DNA from: an uncultured Treponema sp.
Lineage (GTDB): Bacteria; Spirochaetota; Spirochaetia; Treponematales; Treponemataceae
Direction of reading: 5' to 3'
DNA length: 32,444 bases
Assembly: GCA_947170195.1 (NCBI GenBank)
Contig: CAMVSS010000009.1
Span: 1-32,444 of the forward strand
The notes beneath the pieces are model-generated. The model was not told the origin of the DNA. It made no database searches and worked only from the letters and a program-made list of their open reading frames with translations. The position numbers and the translations under genes were made by a program. This document shows positions 16,165 to 24,735 of the stretch, piece after piece; position 1 is the first letter of the stretch; every line of letters starts with the position of its first letter.

Positions 16165-16201
16165 AAGTGGCTCTGCTTTTTGCACCGCCACTTAGTTTTT
16201 T
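16165..16201 (+). terminator. Terminator-like hairpin just upstream of the solute-binding gene
   Basis: AAGTGGC (16165-16171) pairs perfectly with GCCACTT (16187-16193) and is followed by AG and six T. It ends 14 bases before the start codon at 16216. It may end the zinc-peptidase transcript or act as a leader attenuator. Confidence 0.6.
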
Positions 16202-16215
16202 ATTGGGGCGTATTG

Positions 16216-17784
16216 ATGAAAAAGTTTTTTAAAATCATTTCTTCTTTCCTTGCCTTAGGCGTTCTTTTCATTTCCTGCGAACGCATTGACCTTGAAGGTA
16301 TCAGTGAGCTTAACCATATCGAGCTTTGGTATTCTCCATATACAAGCGATGCTCCGCCGCTCCCTGATGATTGTGAGCTTATCGACCGTATTGCCGGCGA
16401 CCTTGGTATTGAGCTTAAGACTGTTGCTCTTCCTTCTGACAAAAGTGAACAGATTGAGATGATTTTTCAGGCTGCTCAGACGAATACACTTCCTGACATC
16501 TTTATGGTCAACCGCGATACACTTACCAAACTCGTAAAAGAGAACAAAGTTGCTCGCCTTGATTCAATGTTCAACATGATGCCTGAACGAACTGCACAGA
16601 TGTATGATCAGGCGGCAAAAGATTTTACATCATACGATGGTCTCTGCTACGGACTTTCCCACACCGGTTCAATCGACCGAAACGAGGGTGTCCTTATACG
16701 AAAAGACTGGCTCGATAAACTGGGCCTTTCGGTTCCTGTAACTACTGACGATTTCATGCGCGTAATGCGTTCGTTTACGTTTGAAGATCCTGACGGAGAC
16801 GGAATCGCGAACACTTACGGGTTCGGTGCTTACCTCGACACAAACTCTATTGACGAAGGTCTCGGAAAGAGATTCGCACCTTTCTTCGGCGCTTTTGGCG
16901 TTGAGGGAACTTACAATGCGACAAAAGAAAATTGCGGTCTCAATATTCATAAGCCTGCATATTACGAGGCTGTCGATTACATCCGCCAGATGATGAGCGA
17001 CGGCCTTGTTGATCCTCAGTGGCTTTTCTACAACAAGAACTCATTTCGTGATGGTTGGAAGAGAGGTCGTTTTGGAATCATGAGGGAGCAGAACGGTGCT
17101 TTTGCGGCAGAGGCAAACTATAAACCTTTTGATGAGAGATTCCCTAATGGTGAATGGATTTTGATCGCTCCTCCGAAAGGTCCTCGCGGAGAATCTTCTG
17201 TCGGCGTATATGCGACCGGATACAGAACTTATGCTGTTTCTCGACGTGCGCAGGAGCTTGGAAAGCTTCCTATTATTGCCAGACTCCTTGAATGGATGAG
17301 CACGGACGGCTACAACTCTGTCGTTTATGGTGAGGAATCTGTAAACTTCAATATTGATGATTCCGGAAACATAACAACGGAAGATCTTCCGGATCCTGAT
17401 TTAGCATATACTAAAAATGCTGCGGCTCCTCTGCTCCAGCTCAGAAACATGGTATTTTACAACAGCAATGCCGAGCTGGTTGCCCGCTATCCGACCTGGT
17501 ATTCAATCAACGGAAAGGAGATGAGCCCTCTCAAAATTCTTCGTGCGATGCAGAAATATCCTTGGACGATCGCAATCGCAATCCCTGATAAGTCAGATGA
17601 GCTTAAGGCTTTTTATCAGCGCGGCGTTATGGACTTCGTAACTGGCGAGCGCACTTTGTCACCAGAAAACTGGCAGGGCTGGCTTGATGAATTCGATAAG
17701 ATGGGCGGCGCAGACTGGGAAGCTCGCTGCAAAATCTTTGTAGACGAAAACAATCTTCTTATGGATTCAAACAAAATAGAGTAG
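16216..17784 (+). CDS. Extracellular solute-binding lipoprotein, family 1 (sugar/oligosaccharide type)
   Basis: A 522-residue ABC-type binding lipoprotein. The ATG at 16216 follows GGGG (16205-16208) and gives a lipoprotein signal ending in FISC (Cys21); an in-frame TTG at 16180 would add 12 residues that spoil it. Motifs typical of the large family-1 (LipO/YtcQ-like) proteins are visible: the calcium-site-like DPDGDGIANTYGF, GLCYGLSHTGSIDRNEGVLIRKDWLDKLG, and a C-terminal domain with YPTWYSINGKEMSP. Such proteins usually bind oligosaccharides and sit beside two permease genes. None are present here, so it is an orphan that must share permeases encoded elsewhere or act as a sensor. It is monocistronic. 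Confidence 0.85.
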   Translation: MKKFFKIISSFLALGVLFISCERIDLEGISELNHIELWYSPYTSDAPPLPDDCELIDRIAGDLGIELKTVALPSDKSEQIEMIFQAAQTNTLPDIFMVNRDTLTKLVKENKVARLDSMFNMMPERTAQMYDQAAKDFTSYDGLCYGLSHTGSIDRNEGVLIRKDWLDKLGLSVPVTTDDFMRVMRSFTFEDPDGDGIANTYGFGAYLDTNSIDEGLGKRFAPFFGAFGVEGTYNATKENCGLNIHKPAYYEAVDYIRQMMSDGLVDPQWLFYNKNSFRDGWKRGRFGIMREQNGAFAAEANYKPFDERFPNGEWILIAPPKGPRGESSVGVYATGYRTYAVSRRAQELGKLPIIARLLEWMSTDGYNSVVYGEESVNFNIDDSGNITTEDLPDPDLAYTKNAAAPLLQLRNMVFYNSNAELVARYPTWYSINGKEMSPLKILRAMQKYPWTIAIAIPDKSDELKAFYQRGVMDFVTGERTLSPENWQGWLDEFDKMGGADWEARCKIFVDENNLLMDSNKIE

Positions 17785-17799
17785 AACACTGTTCAAGAA

Positions 17800-17882
17800 G
17801 GGGCTGTCCAATAAGTTTAGGAGATGTCATTTTCGGGGCGAACTCGGCAATGGCGCAGACTTATTGGGCAGCCCCTTTTTTT
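17800..17882 (+). terminator. Very long stem-loop terminator, possibly MITE-derived
   Basis: GGGGCTGTCCAATAAG (17800-17815) pairs with CTTATTGGGCAGCCCC (17860-17875), 16 bp with a single T-G wobble, over a 44-base loop. Seven T follow. It ends the solute-binding gene. The stem length, large loop and transposon-like ends are unusual for a plain terminator and resemble terminal inverted repeats of a miniature element. No target duplication is visible. Confidence 0.7.
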
Positions 17883-17949
17883 TGCGCGGAATCGATTTTT
17901 TTAAAACGTCGGAAAAGTAAAATATTTGGCCAGATTGTGTTTTTTCCGT

Positions 17950-17977
17950 TTGACATTTAAAGGAATAACTATATAAT
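17950..17977 (+). promoter_or_regulatory. Near-consensus sigma-70 promoter of the GGDEF-EAL gene
   Basis: TTGACA (17950-17955), 16 bases, TATAAT (17972-17977): both boxes are perfect. The start point near 17984 gives an A+T-rich leader of about 110 bases before the ATG at 18094. No riboswitch motif is evident in that leader. Confidence 0.8.
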
Positions 17978-18093
17978 TAGACTGATTATTAGAGATTTTG
18001 GAGAAAAATCTTGCTAAAAAATTAAAAAAGTGACTTCATTTTAACAAAGTGTTCAGAAAAAATTATTTTTGCGTTTAAAAAAAGGAGTCCGAA

Positions 18094-20646
18094 ATGTTTC
18101 GCAAGGGCGGAAAAACCATCATTATTACCATTATCGTTGCTGCCAGCATGGGAATTTTTGGTGGATTGTCATATTTGATTTATGATTCTGTTTCCATGGC
18201 CAATGCGAAAAAAAACGACCGCGAAGCCATTTCAGAGCTTGCAAACGATTATCTTACAGACAACCGAAAAACAGTCCTTATAATCAGTTCCTTTGATTCC
18301 ATGATGCCGGCTGCCGTCCAGGAGATAAACGGCGTAACCGAAGTCCTTCTAAAAAATCTTATAAATTTTGATGTTGAATATATGGATGCCCTCGTTTTCC
18401 CGACGGAGGAGAACGAAAAACTTTTCTACAATCTTTTGAAGCACAGGATGCTGAATCATGCTCCGTACGATGCTGTCCTTGCATTTGGAGATCCTGCTCT
18501 TAAATTTGTCAGAACTTACCGAGACGATCTTTTTGACGATCATATCTTGTTCTTTGCTGATGTTACAAATCCTGAGCTTGCTGTCCAGAGCGTGAGGGAT
18601 TTTGGAATTTCTGGAATCTTAAAGACTGATACATTCGACAAGACTTTAAAATTCGCCATGCAGCTGATTCCGGACGCAAAAAAGATTGTCGCTCTCACGG
18701 ACGATACGCCGGTCGGCAATGCTTCTCTCTCCGCGCTGAGTTTTGCAGCCAGGGATTACACCCATCTGCCATTCGAAGTTATCAATGCGTCAAAATATTC
18801 TTTTAATGAGCTGGTTTCAAAGCTGCGCTCTGTGGAAAGTGACAGCATATTCATCTTCCTGGGATTTTCCACCGACAAGAACGGAAAGCGTTACTCAATC
18901 GCTGATTCATACAAAATCGCATCAAAGTATGTGACAAATGCCCCGATGTTCAGCGCGACGAACGGTGTTGCCGGAAGAGGAATCCTGGGTGGCAGCGTAT
19001 ATGATTTCAGAAAAGCTGGCGAGCTTGCGGGCATTATTATTTCCAAGGGACTTCTCGACGGCGTGAATATTTCATGCTACGGAGTGATTTCTGATTTCGG
19101 CAGCTACAATTTTATAGATCACGAAATTCTTGAAAAATTCGGCTTTGACAAACGGCTTGTAGATTTGCAAGTGACTGTCATAGATAAAAATATTGCGCTG
19201 GCTCGTACAAAAATCATCATTCCGTTCATCATAATTTCGATTTCTCTGATGGTTCTTCTTCTTATTTCGAGCATTCTTTACGTAAAGGCAAATCGCGCGC
19301 AGATTCTTGTAAATTTGCGCAACAAGGCAATCGGCAGAAAAAACAAGCTCCTGAAGGAATCTGAGGAAAGGTTCAAGCGGATGAGCCAATACGATTTCCT
19401 GACATCTATTCCGAACCGATCCTTTGCTGACCGTGAAATAAATGCATGTTTCAAAAAAAATCTTCCGTTCAGCATTTTTCATATCGACATCGACGGTTTT
19501 AAGAATTTCAATGACTACTATACCCACGATTGTGGCGACTTCGTTTTGAAGGAAATCTCTTCCCGACTCTCTTATCTTTCTGAGCAGCTCGGCTGTTTTG
19601 TCGCGAGGTATGGCGGAGACGAATTCCTTCTGATTTATACAAAAGGCTGTCTCGAGAACGGCAGTCCGGATTTCGCGCTCATAAAATCGGTCATGAACAA
19701 ATCCTGCGTTTACAAAAATCTGAACCTTGACCTGACTATAAGCGGTGGCGTTGCAAATTATATCGAAGGGATTTCTTTTGATGAGCTTGCGAGCAATGCT
19801 GACCTTGCGATGTATGAGGCGAAAAAGCGTGGAAAAGGAAATATATGCTTCTTCCGCCCTGAAATGAAAGACGAGATAGTGGAAAAAAATAGAATTTCGA
19901 AAATGCTTGAGCATGCATGCGCCGAAAAACTTTTCTCAATATTGTATCAGCCGCAAATTGACACTATGACAGGAAAAGTGTGCGGTTATGAAGCGCTGGT
20001 TAGGTTGAACGGAGATTCTGTTCCGCCGTCGAAATTCATTCCTGTGGCGGAGGAAAGCGGCTATATCACGACGATCGGTCGCATAGTAATCGAAAAAGTT
20101 ATTTCGCAGATGGCACAGTGGCGTCTGGAAGGTATGGAAATCAAAAAAGTCGCGGTGAATTATTCCATCGGTCAGCTCGTGGACTTGGATTATGTTGATT
20201 ACCTTGATTTCCTGCTAAAAAAATATGACATTTCTCCGAAGTTTGTTGAGATTGAAATCACGGAAACCCTTCTTATGGAGAACAAAAAACTTGCCAGGAC
20301 ACTCTTTGATTCACTTGCAAAAATCGGAGTCGGTCTTGTACTCGATGATTTTGGAACGGGCTACTCTTCTCTGAGTTATCTGACCTATCTTCCGGCGAAA
20401 AAGGTGAAAATCGACAAATCTCTTATCGACAATTATCTGATTGAGGGAAAAGAAAGTTTTATCAGCAATATCGTTCGGCTCGTGCATGACCTTGGAATGG
20501 AGCTGACCATCGAGGGCGTTGAGCAGCAGTGGCAGTATGATCTTCTCCGAACTCTCAAGTGTGATTATATTCAGGGATATTACTTCAGCAAGCCGATTCC
20601 GGGCGAAGATGTAGCTGCTTTTGTGCCTGATGTCGCCGCATCTTAA
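18094..20646 (+). CDS. Periplasmic-sensor diguanylate cyclase/phosphodiesterase (GGDEF-EAL)
   Basis: Inner-membrane enzyme expected to make and/or degrade cyclic di-GMP. The 850 residues comprise span 1 (about 8-30), an extracytoplasmic domain (about 58-365) resembling the ABC-type substrate-binding fold of PF04392 (KTVLIISSFDS at the start, YDAVLAFGDPAL within), span 2 (about 374-396) and a short coil. GGDEF follows (about 428-590; ARYGGDEF, 504-511) and then EAL (about 600-845). The GGDEF active site is intact, but the allosteric RxxD site is absent (QLGC at that position). The EAL catalytic set is complete: EALVRL (633-638), VNYS (688-691), EITE (721-724), DDFGTG (751-756), KID (772-774), EGVE (807-810). 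Both activities are therefore possible, with no product inhibition of the cyclase. AAAAGGAG precedes the ATG. Confidence 0.9.
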   Translation: MFRKGGKTIIITIIVAASMGIFGGLSYLIYDSVSMANAKKNDREAISELANDYLTDNRKTVLIISSFDSMMPAAVQEINGVTEVLLKNLINFDVEYMDALVFPTEENEKLFYNLLKHRMLNHAPYDAVLAFGDPALKFVRTYRDDLFDDHILFFADVTNPELAVQSVRDFGISGILKTDTFDKTLKFAMQLIPDAKKIVALTDDTPVGNASLSALSFAARDYTHLPFEVINASKYSFNELVSKLRSVESDSIFIFLGFSTDKNGKRYSIADSYKIASKYVTNAPMFSATNGVAGRGILGGSVYDFRKAGELAGIIISKGLLDGVNISCYGVISDFGSYNFIDHEILEKFGFDKRLVDLQVTVIDKNIALARTKIIIPFIIISISLMVLLLISSILYVKANRAQILVNLRNKAIGRKNKLLKESEERFKRMSQYDFLTSIPNRSFADREINACFKKNLPFSIFHIDIDGFKNFNDYYTHDCGDFVLKEISSRLSYLSEQLGCFVARYGGDEFLLIYTKGCLENGSPDFALIKSVMNKSCVYKNLNLDLTISGGVANYIEGISFDELASNADLAMYEAKKRGKGNICFFRPEMKDEIVEKNRISKMLEHACAEKLFSILYQPQIDTMTGKVCGYEALVRLNGDSVPPSKFIPVAEESGYITTIGRIVIEKVISQMAQWRLEGMEIKKVAVNYSIGQLVDLDYVDYLDFLLKKYDISPKFVEIEITETLLMENKKLARTLFDSLAKIGVGLVLDDFGTGYSSLSYLTYLPAKKVKIDKSLIDNYLIEGKESFISNIVRLVHDLGMELTIEGVEQQWQYDLLRTLKCDYIQGYYFSKPIPGEDVAAFVPDVAAS

Positions 20647-20679
20647 AATCGTCTACTTTTGCTGTTTTTTTTCCGCCTA

Positions 20680-20708
20680 TAGTCATTAAAATCTTTTACC
20701 GCTATAAT
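20680..20708 (+). promoter_or_regulatory. Putative promoter of fabF
   Basis: TAGTCA (20680-20685), 17 bases, then a perfect TATAAT (20703-20708). The start point near 20715 leaves a 26-base leader carrying AGAGG (20731-20735). Confidence 0.5.
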
Positions 20709-20740
20709 TAAAACTTCAAAAAAATTCAATAGAGGTTTTT

Positions 20741-22003
20741 ATGTCTAGAAGACGCGTTGTGATTACAGGACTTGGTGTGGTTTCACCGGTCGGAAACAAT
20801 GTTGAGGAAACTTGGAACAGCGTAAAAAACGGAAAATCTGGAGTTACCAGAATCTCTTTGTTTGATCCGAGCCGTCTGCCAGTTCAGATTGCCGCTGAAG
20901 TCAAAAATTTTAATATTGAGGATTATGGAATCGATAGCAAGGCTGTCCGCAAGATGGCGCGCTTTTCTAAATTCTGTCTTGCTGCTTCTAGCCAGGCAAT
21001 TGCCGATTCAGGTTACACAAAAGAAGCTTTGCAGGCAGAGAAGGCTGCCGTCATGGTAGGCTGCTGTATCGGCGGCATGGACGCAACAAGCGAAGCATTT
21101 GCAAAACTCGATGACCCTGAGGCTGGTCCGATGAGGATGCCGCCTCTTACCACTCCGCTGATGATTTCAAATGAGGCTGCTGCAAACGTCAGCATCTATT
21201 ACGGGCTCCAGGGATTGTCATGGACGCTCAATACGGCTTGTGCTTCGGGAACTGATGCGCTCGGTCTCGCCGTTGACCTGATCCGCTCTGGACGCACCGA
21301 CGTGTGCATTTCCGGCGGAACTGAGGCTGCCATCACAGAATTTGCTGTTGCCAGCTTCGTAAAGCTTCAGGCTCTCGCCTCAAAATTCAATGACTGCCCG
21401 GAAAAGGCAAGCCGTCCGTTTGACCGAGACCGCGATGGATTCATCCTTGCGGAAGGTTCTGCAATGTTCATCCTTGAGGAGCTTGAGCATGCAAAGAAAC
21501 GCGGCGCAAAGATTTATGCTGAAGTAGCTGGCTTTGGTTCAAGCTGCGACGGATATCACATTACGGCTCCGTTAAAGGACGGAAGCGGTGCTGCCCTTGC
21601 CGTAAAGGAAGCTCTTGCAGATGCCGGAATGAGCGGAGAAGAAGTTCAGTATTACAATGCGCATGGTACTTCAACTCATGCAAATGATGTTGGTGAGACA
21701 AACATGCTCAAAGTTGCTTTCGGCGACCACGCAAAGAAGCTCCACATATCATCAACAAAGTCGATGACCGGTCACCTCGTTGGTGCTGCGGGTGCAATCG
21801 AAGCTTTGTTCTGCGTAAAGGCAATCAACGAAGGTTTTATTCCGCCGACAATCAATATCGAGAATCAGGATATCGAGGGCGGATGTGACCTTGACTACAC
21901 CCCGAACAAGGGAATCGAGTGCAATGTTGACGTTGCCGCAAGCGCGTCGCTCGGTTTTGGCGGTCACAACGGCTGCATAATCATCAAGAAATATAAGGAC
22001 TAG
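20741..22003 (+). CDS. fabF: Beta-ketoacyl-ACP synthase II
   Basis: Condensing enzyme of type II fatty acid synthesis, adding malonyl-ACP units to acyl-ACP. The 420-residue thiolase-fold protein opens with RRVVITGLGVVSPVGNN. It has nucleophile Cys167 in NTACASGTDALG, catalytic His308 in NAHGTSTHANDVGET, Lys340 in STKSMTGH and His345, and the C-terminal SLGFGGHNG glycine loop. All catalytic residues are intact and the length fits FabF. It stands alone, outside a fab cluster, with its own promoter and terminator. Confidence 0.96.
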   Translation: MSRRRVVITGLGVVSPVGNNVEETWNSVKNGKSGVTRISLFDPSRLPVQIAAEVKNFNIEDYGIDSKAVRKMARFSKFCLAASSQAIADSGYTKEALQAEKAAVMVGCCIGGMDATSEAFAKLDDPEAGPMRMPPLTTPLMISNEAAANVSIYYGLQGLSWTLNTACASGTDALGLAVDLIRSGRTDVCISGGTEAAITEFAVASFVKLQALASKFNDCPEKASRPFDRDRDGFILAEGSAMFILEELEHAKKRGAKIYAEVAGFGSSCDGYHITAPLKDGSGAALAVKEALADAGMSGEEVQYYNAHGTSTHANDVGETNMLKVAFGDHAKKLHISSTKSMTGHLVGAAGAIEALFCVKAINEGFIPPTINIENQDIEGGCDLDYTPNKGIECNVDVAASASLGFGGHNGCIIIKKYKD

Positions 22004-22019
22004 TTCCTCAAAAACAAAA

Positions 22020-22057
22020 ACGGGAAAGTCGGATCATCCGTCTTTCCCGTTTTTTTA
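22020..22057. terminator. Bidirectional terminator between fabF and the convergent binding-protein gene
   Basis: ACGGGAAAG (22020-22028) pairs with CTTTCCCGT (22042-22050), with further CGG/CCG pairing inside. It is followed by T on the plus strand (22050-22056) and, because A-rich DNA precedes it (22010-22019), by T on the minus strand. It serves both convergent genes. Confidence 0.88.
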
Positions 22058-22072
22058 TGCCACAAGATTTTA

Positions 22073-23068
22073 TCAGTTTTTCAGCGTCCGGATTTCCTGT
22101 ATCAAATCTTCGTAGCCTTTTCCGTATTTTTCGTAGAGCGGCTGGATTTTTTCTTCAAATTCTTTTTTCTGCTCAGGAGTGTATTTGATCACGGTATTTC
22201 CGCTGTCCATGACGAATTTTTCCGAGCTGCTTTCTTTTTTTGCCCACTGTTCGAATTCAAAAGCCTGAGTTTTGGTTGCGCAGCTTTTTATTATCGCTAT
22301 GTATTTTTCGTCCAGGGATTTCAGGCATTCCGTTGATGCGACAAGTATGTCCGGAATGCGGGCGTGCTCATCGAGATTGTAGTATGGCGCGGCAAGATAG
22401 TCGCCCATTGATTCATAGGTCGGCCAGTTGTTTTCCGCGCCGTCTATTATTCCGTTGAGAAGATTCGTGTAGACATTCGCCGTTCCGATGTCCGTTATGC
22501 CGATGCCGCCCAGAAGCTCGACCATTTCTATCATCATCGGGCTGTCCATCACGCGGATCCTCATATTCTGCATGTCGGATATAGAGTTGATTGGCTTTTT
22601 CGTATAGAACGAGCGCACCCCTGAGTCGTAGAAACAAAGCCCCATAAGTTTCGGCTCTTCTTTTTCGATGCTGGTGAGGAAAAAGTTTCCGATTTGTCCT
22701 GTGAGAACCGCTTTCATGTGCGATTCGTCGCGGTAGAGGAACGGCAGCTGCAGGATATTCATTGATTGAACGTATTTTGTCAGTGGCGAGCACGATACTC
22801 TTGCAAAAGCGATTTCGCCTTTCTTTAGCGCTTCGAGAGCTTCGCTTTCGGTCTGATAAAGCTCGCTTCCGCTGTGAACTTCAATATTGATTTTTCCGCC
22901 AGTCCGAGCTGATACGAGGCGGGCGAACTCATAGTCTGCCTGTGTGGTCGGGTATCCCTCGATGTGAACTTCCGACAAGATCAGCGTTGTCGTTTTTTTA
23001 TTGCAGCCGGAAAACATAACAACAGCGAGGGAAATAATAACAGAAAATAGAATCTTTAACCATTTCAT
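22073..23068 (-). CDS. Orphan TRAP transporter substrate-binding lipoprotein (DctP family)
   Basis: A 331-residue exported binding protein. The signal peptide ends in FSGC (Cys22). Unlike the sensor-like homologue at 8832, it keeps the ligand-binding Arg172 in MRIRVM and an IDGAENNWPTYES motif, so it should bind an anionic ligand. No dctQ or dctM gene lies nearby; it must work with a permease encoded elsewhere or serve sensing. The start ATG (23068-23066) has no visible Shine-Dalgarno sequence, and a promoter-like pair lies so close that the leader would be only a few bases. It is transcribed divergently from the DUF3943 gene. Confidence 0.88.
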   Translation of the reverse strand: MKWLKILFSVIISLAVVMFSGCNKKTTTLILSEVHIEGYPTTQADYEFARLVSARTGGKINIEVHSGSELYQTESEALEALKKGEIAFARVSCSPLTKYVQSMNILQLPFLYRDESHMKAVLTGQIGNFFLTSIEKEEPKLMGLCFYDSGVRSFYTKKPINSISDMQNMRIRVMDSPMMIEMVELLGGIGITDIGTANVYTNLLNGIIDGAENNWPTYESMGDYLAAPYYNLDEHARIPDILVASTECLKSLDEKYIAIIKSCATKTQAFEFEQWAKKESSSEKFVMDSGNTVIKYTPEQKKEFEEKIQPLYEKYGKGYEDLIQEIRTLKN

Positions 23069-23079
23069 TGCAATTTATA

Positions 23080-23108
23080 ATTATGTTGCCTAAATTGAAA
23101 TAAGGCAA
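23080..23108 (-). promoter_or_regulatory. Putative promoter of the orphan TRAP binding-protein gene
   Basis: Read on the minus strand: TTGCCT (23108-23103), 17 bases, CATAAT (23085-23080). The transcript would begin near 23073, about five bases before the start codon. It overlaps the divergent promoter at 23095-23123. Confidence 0.4.
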
Positions 23109-23123
23109 GTTTTTTAGTAAAAT
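23095..23123 (+). promoter_or_regulatory. Putative promoter of the DUF3943 gene
   Basis: TTGAAA (23095-23100), 17 bases, TAAAAT (23118-23123), each five of six to consensus. The predicted start near 23130 leaves about three bases before the ATG at 23133, so the mRNA would be nearly leaderless. Confidence 0.55.
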
Positions 23124-23132
23124 GTAGCAATC

Positions 23133-24722
23133 ATGAGAAAATTTTGTATTTTGATAACCGCATTGCTTTTATCTTCTCCTTTTTTTGTTTTTGCACAGAA
23201 TGAAAACCTTGCGGAAGAGGACATTGAAAACGGAAAGTCTGTGGCAGAAAATCAGTCTGAGCTGGCGGTTTCAGAATCAGAAGAATCTGCTGATATAGCT
23301 TCAGAAATTGAATCAGAAAACTCAGCATCATCATCGCTCAACTTCAAGGGACTTGTTCCTTTTGTACCGTACCATGAAAACGACGGAAAAAAGCATTATA
23401 TATCTGCCCTCACCGGTATGTTTATCTTCAATCTCGGAATGTCAACATGGAATCGCTATGTTATAGGTTCCAGCTGGGCGCAGACTGGTCCTGAACAATG
23501 GTCATATTTTTGGCGCAGGCGGCTTTCATGGGATAACGACTGGTATTGGACGAATTTTGTTCTTCATCCGTATCAGGGAAACCTCTATTACATGTCGTCG
23601 CGAAACTCAACCCTTAACTTCTTTGAGTCGATGGGCGTGACCATTATCGGTTCTTGTATCTGGGAATACCTTTGCGAGACAAACGCTCCATCCAAGAACG
23701 ACATGATTTACACAACGCTCGGCTCTTTTGCCGTCGGAGAGATGCTTTACAGGCTCTCGATGTGTGCTGATGAAAAAATCCCGTGGCTCGGTTACATCAT
23801 AAACCCGATCCGTCTCATCAACGAGCCGATTACCCGTCAGAAACCGCGAAATCCGCACGGAAACATTCATTCTCTTTCTCTGAGTTTTGGCGGTGGATTT
23901 ACTACGGCATACACAAATCTGATTGACTGCACGGATTATGATTGGAAAAAATTAGAGCTTTACCCTGGTTTTGCGACCCCGGAGCTTTTTGTCGTCTACA
24001 ATGATCCTTTTACGAACGATTCAAATTCGCCTTTCTCGCATTTTGAGCTGAAAATTAAGGGAGCAATTGGTGCCGGCTCTGGAAAAGGTGCGGACTGTGA
24101 ATACAAAAAGCTTGATAAGCAGATGATGTACAACCTGCGCATAGAGAGCAACGGATATATCTGGTCTCGCTCGCCTAGATCTAGCGATAATGTTGATACT
24201 TCCATGGGTATCGTTCTTCTCTATGATTTTGACTGGCACTCTTTCTATGAGCTTTCTTCACTTGCCCCTGGTGTCGCAATCAAACAGAGAATTTCTTTTG
24301 ATAAATCTCGGATTGAATGGCAGGTTCACGAGGCGGGTATCGTTCTCGGAACAACTGATTTCTATTATTTCCACCGTCAGCTTGTTGATCCTATGACTGT
24401 CACATCAAGAAATTACAGCTATACGATTGGCGCTCAGGCTGTTACAAAATTCAAATTCCAGACTGATCGAGGTTTCGCGGTTAATTTCGGTTTCCGCGGA
24501 TATGCTATGTATGATTTTTACAATCAGCTTCAGCCAAGGGCGTCTGTCGGCTGGGAATTCATCGGAATCGGAAATCTCGGATTGGAATTCCCTGTCTCAA
24601 GGATTGTCAGAATCGGAATTGCTGATGAAGCCTATGCAAAACGAACTTATTACAAAAAATACGATGATGTTTTCCAGTTTGTAAACACTGGAAATCTATA
24701 CGTAAAATGGCAGATAAAATAG
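23133..24722 (+). CDS. DUF3943 family outer-membrane protein
   Basis: A 529-residue exported protein with a classical signal peptide (about 1-21, cleavage after FVFA-Q). An acidic Ser/Glu-rich linker follows (about 22-68). The DUF3943 core (about 85-215) contains aromatic motifs WSYFWRRRLSWDNDWYWTNF and HPYQGNLYYMSSRN. The C-terminal half (about 235-529) is made of alternating aromatic beta strands, as in an outer-membrane beta barrel, ending in YVKWQIK. The biochemical role of the family is unknown; members are common in spirochaetes and Bacteroidetes. No ribosome binding site is seen before the ATG. The threonine-synthase-like gene begins 14 bases after its stop, so the two are probably co-transcribed. 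Confidence 0.82.
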   Translation: MRKFCILITALLLSSPFFVFAQNENLAEEDIENGKSVAENQSELAVSESEESADIASEIESENSASSSLNFKGLVPFVPYHENDGKKHYISALTGMFIFNLGMSTWNRYVIGSSWAQTGPEQWSYFWRRRLSWDNDWYWTNFVLHPYQGNLYYMSSRNSTLNFFESMGVTIIGSCIWEYLCETNAPSKNDMIYTTLGSFAVGEMLYRLSMCADEKIPWLGYIINPIRLINEPITRQKPRNPHGNIHSLSLSFGGGFTTAYTNLIDCTDYDWKKLELYPGFATPELFVVYNDPFTNDSNSPFSHFELKIKGAIGAGSGKGADCEYKKLDKQMMYNLRIESNGYIWSRSPRSSDNVDTSMGIVLLYDFDWHSFYELSSLAPGVAIKQRISFDKSRIEWQVHEAGIVLGTTDFYYFHRQLVDPMTVTSRNYSYTIGAQAVTKFKFQTDRGFAVNFGFRGYAMYDFYNQLQPRASVGWEFIGIGNLGLEFPVSRIVRIGIADEAYAKRTYYKKYDDVFQFVNTGNLYVKWQIK

Positions 24723-24735
24723 CCAAAGAGAGAGT

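Noticed and set aside
17984-18093. Long leader of the GGDEF-EAL gene as a cyclic di-GMP riboswitch
   Set aside because: The leader is A+T-rich and lacks the conserved core and paired elements of the known cyclic di-GMP aptamers.
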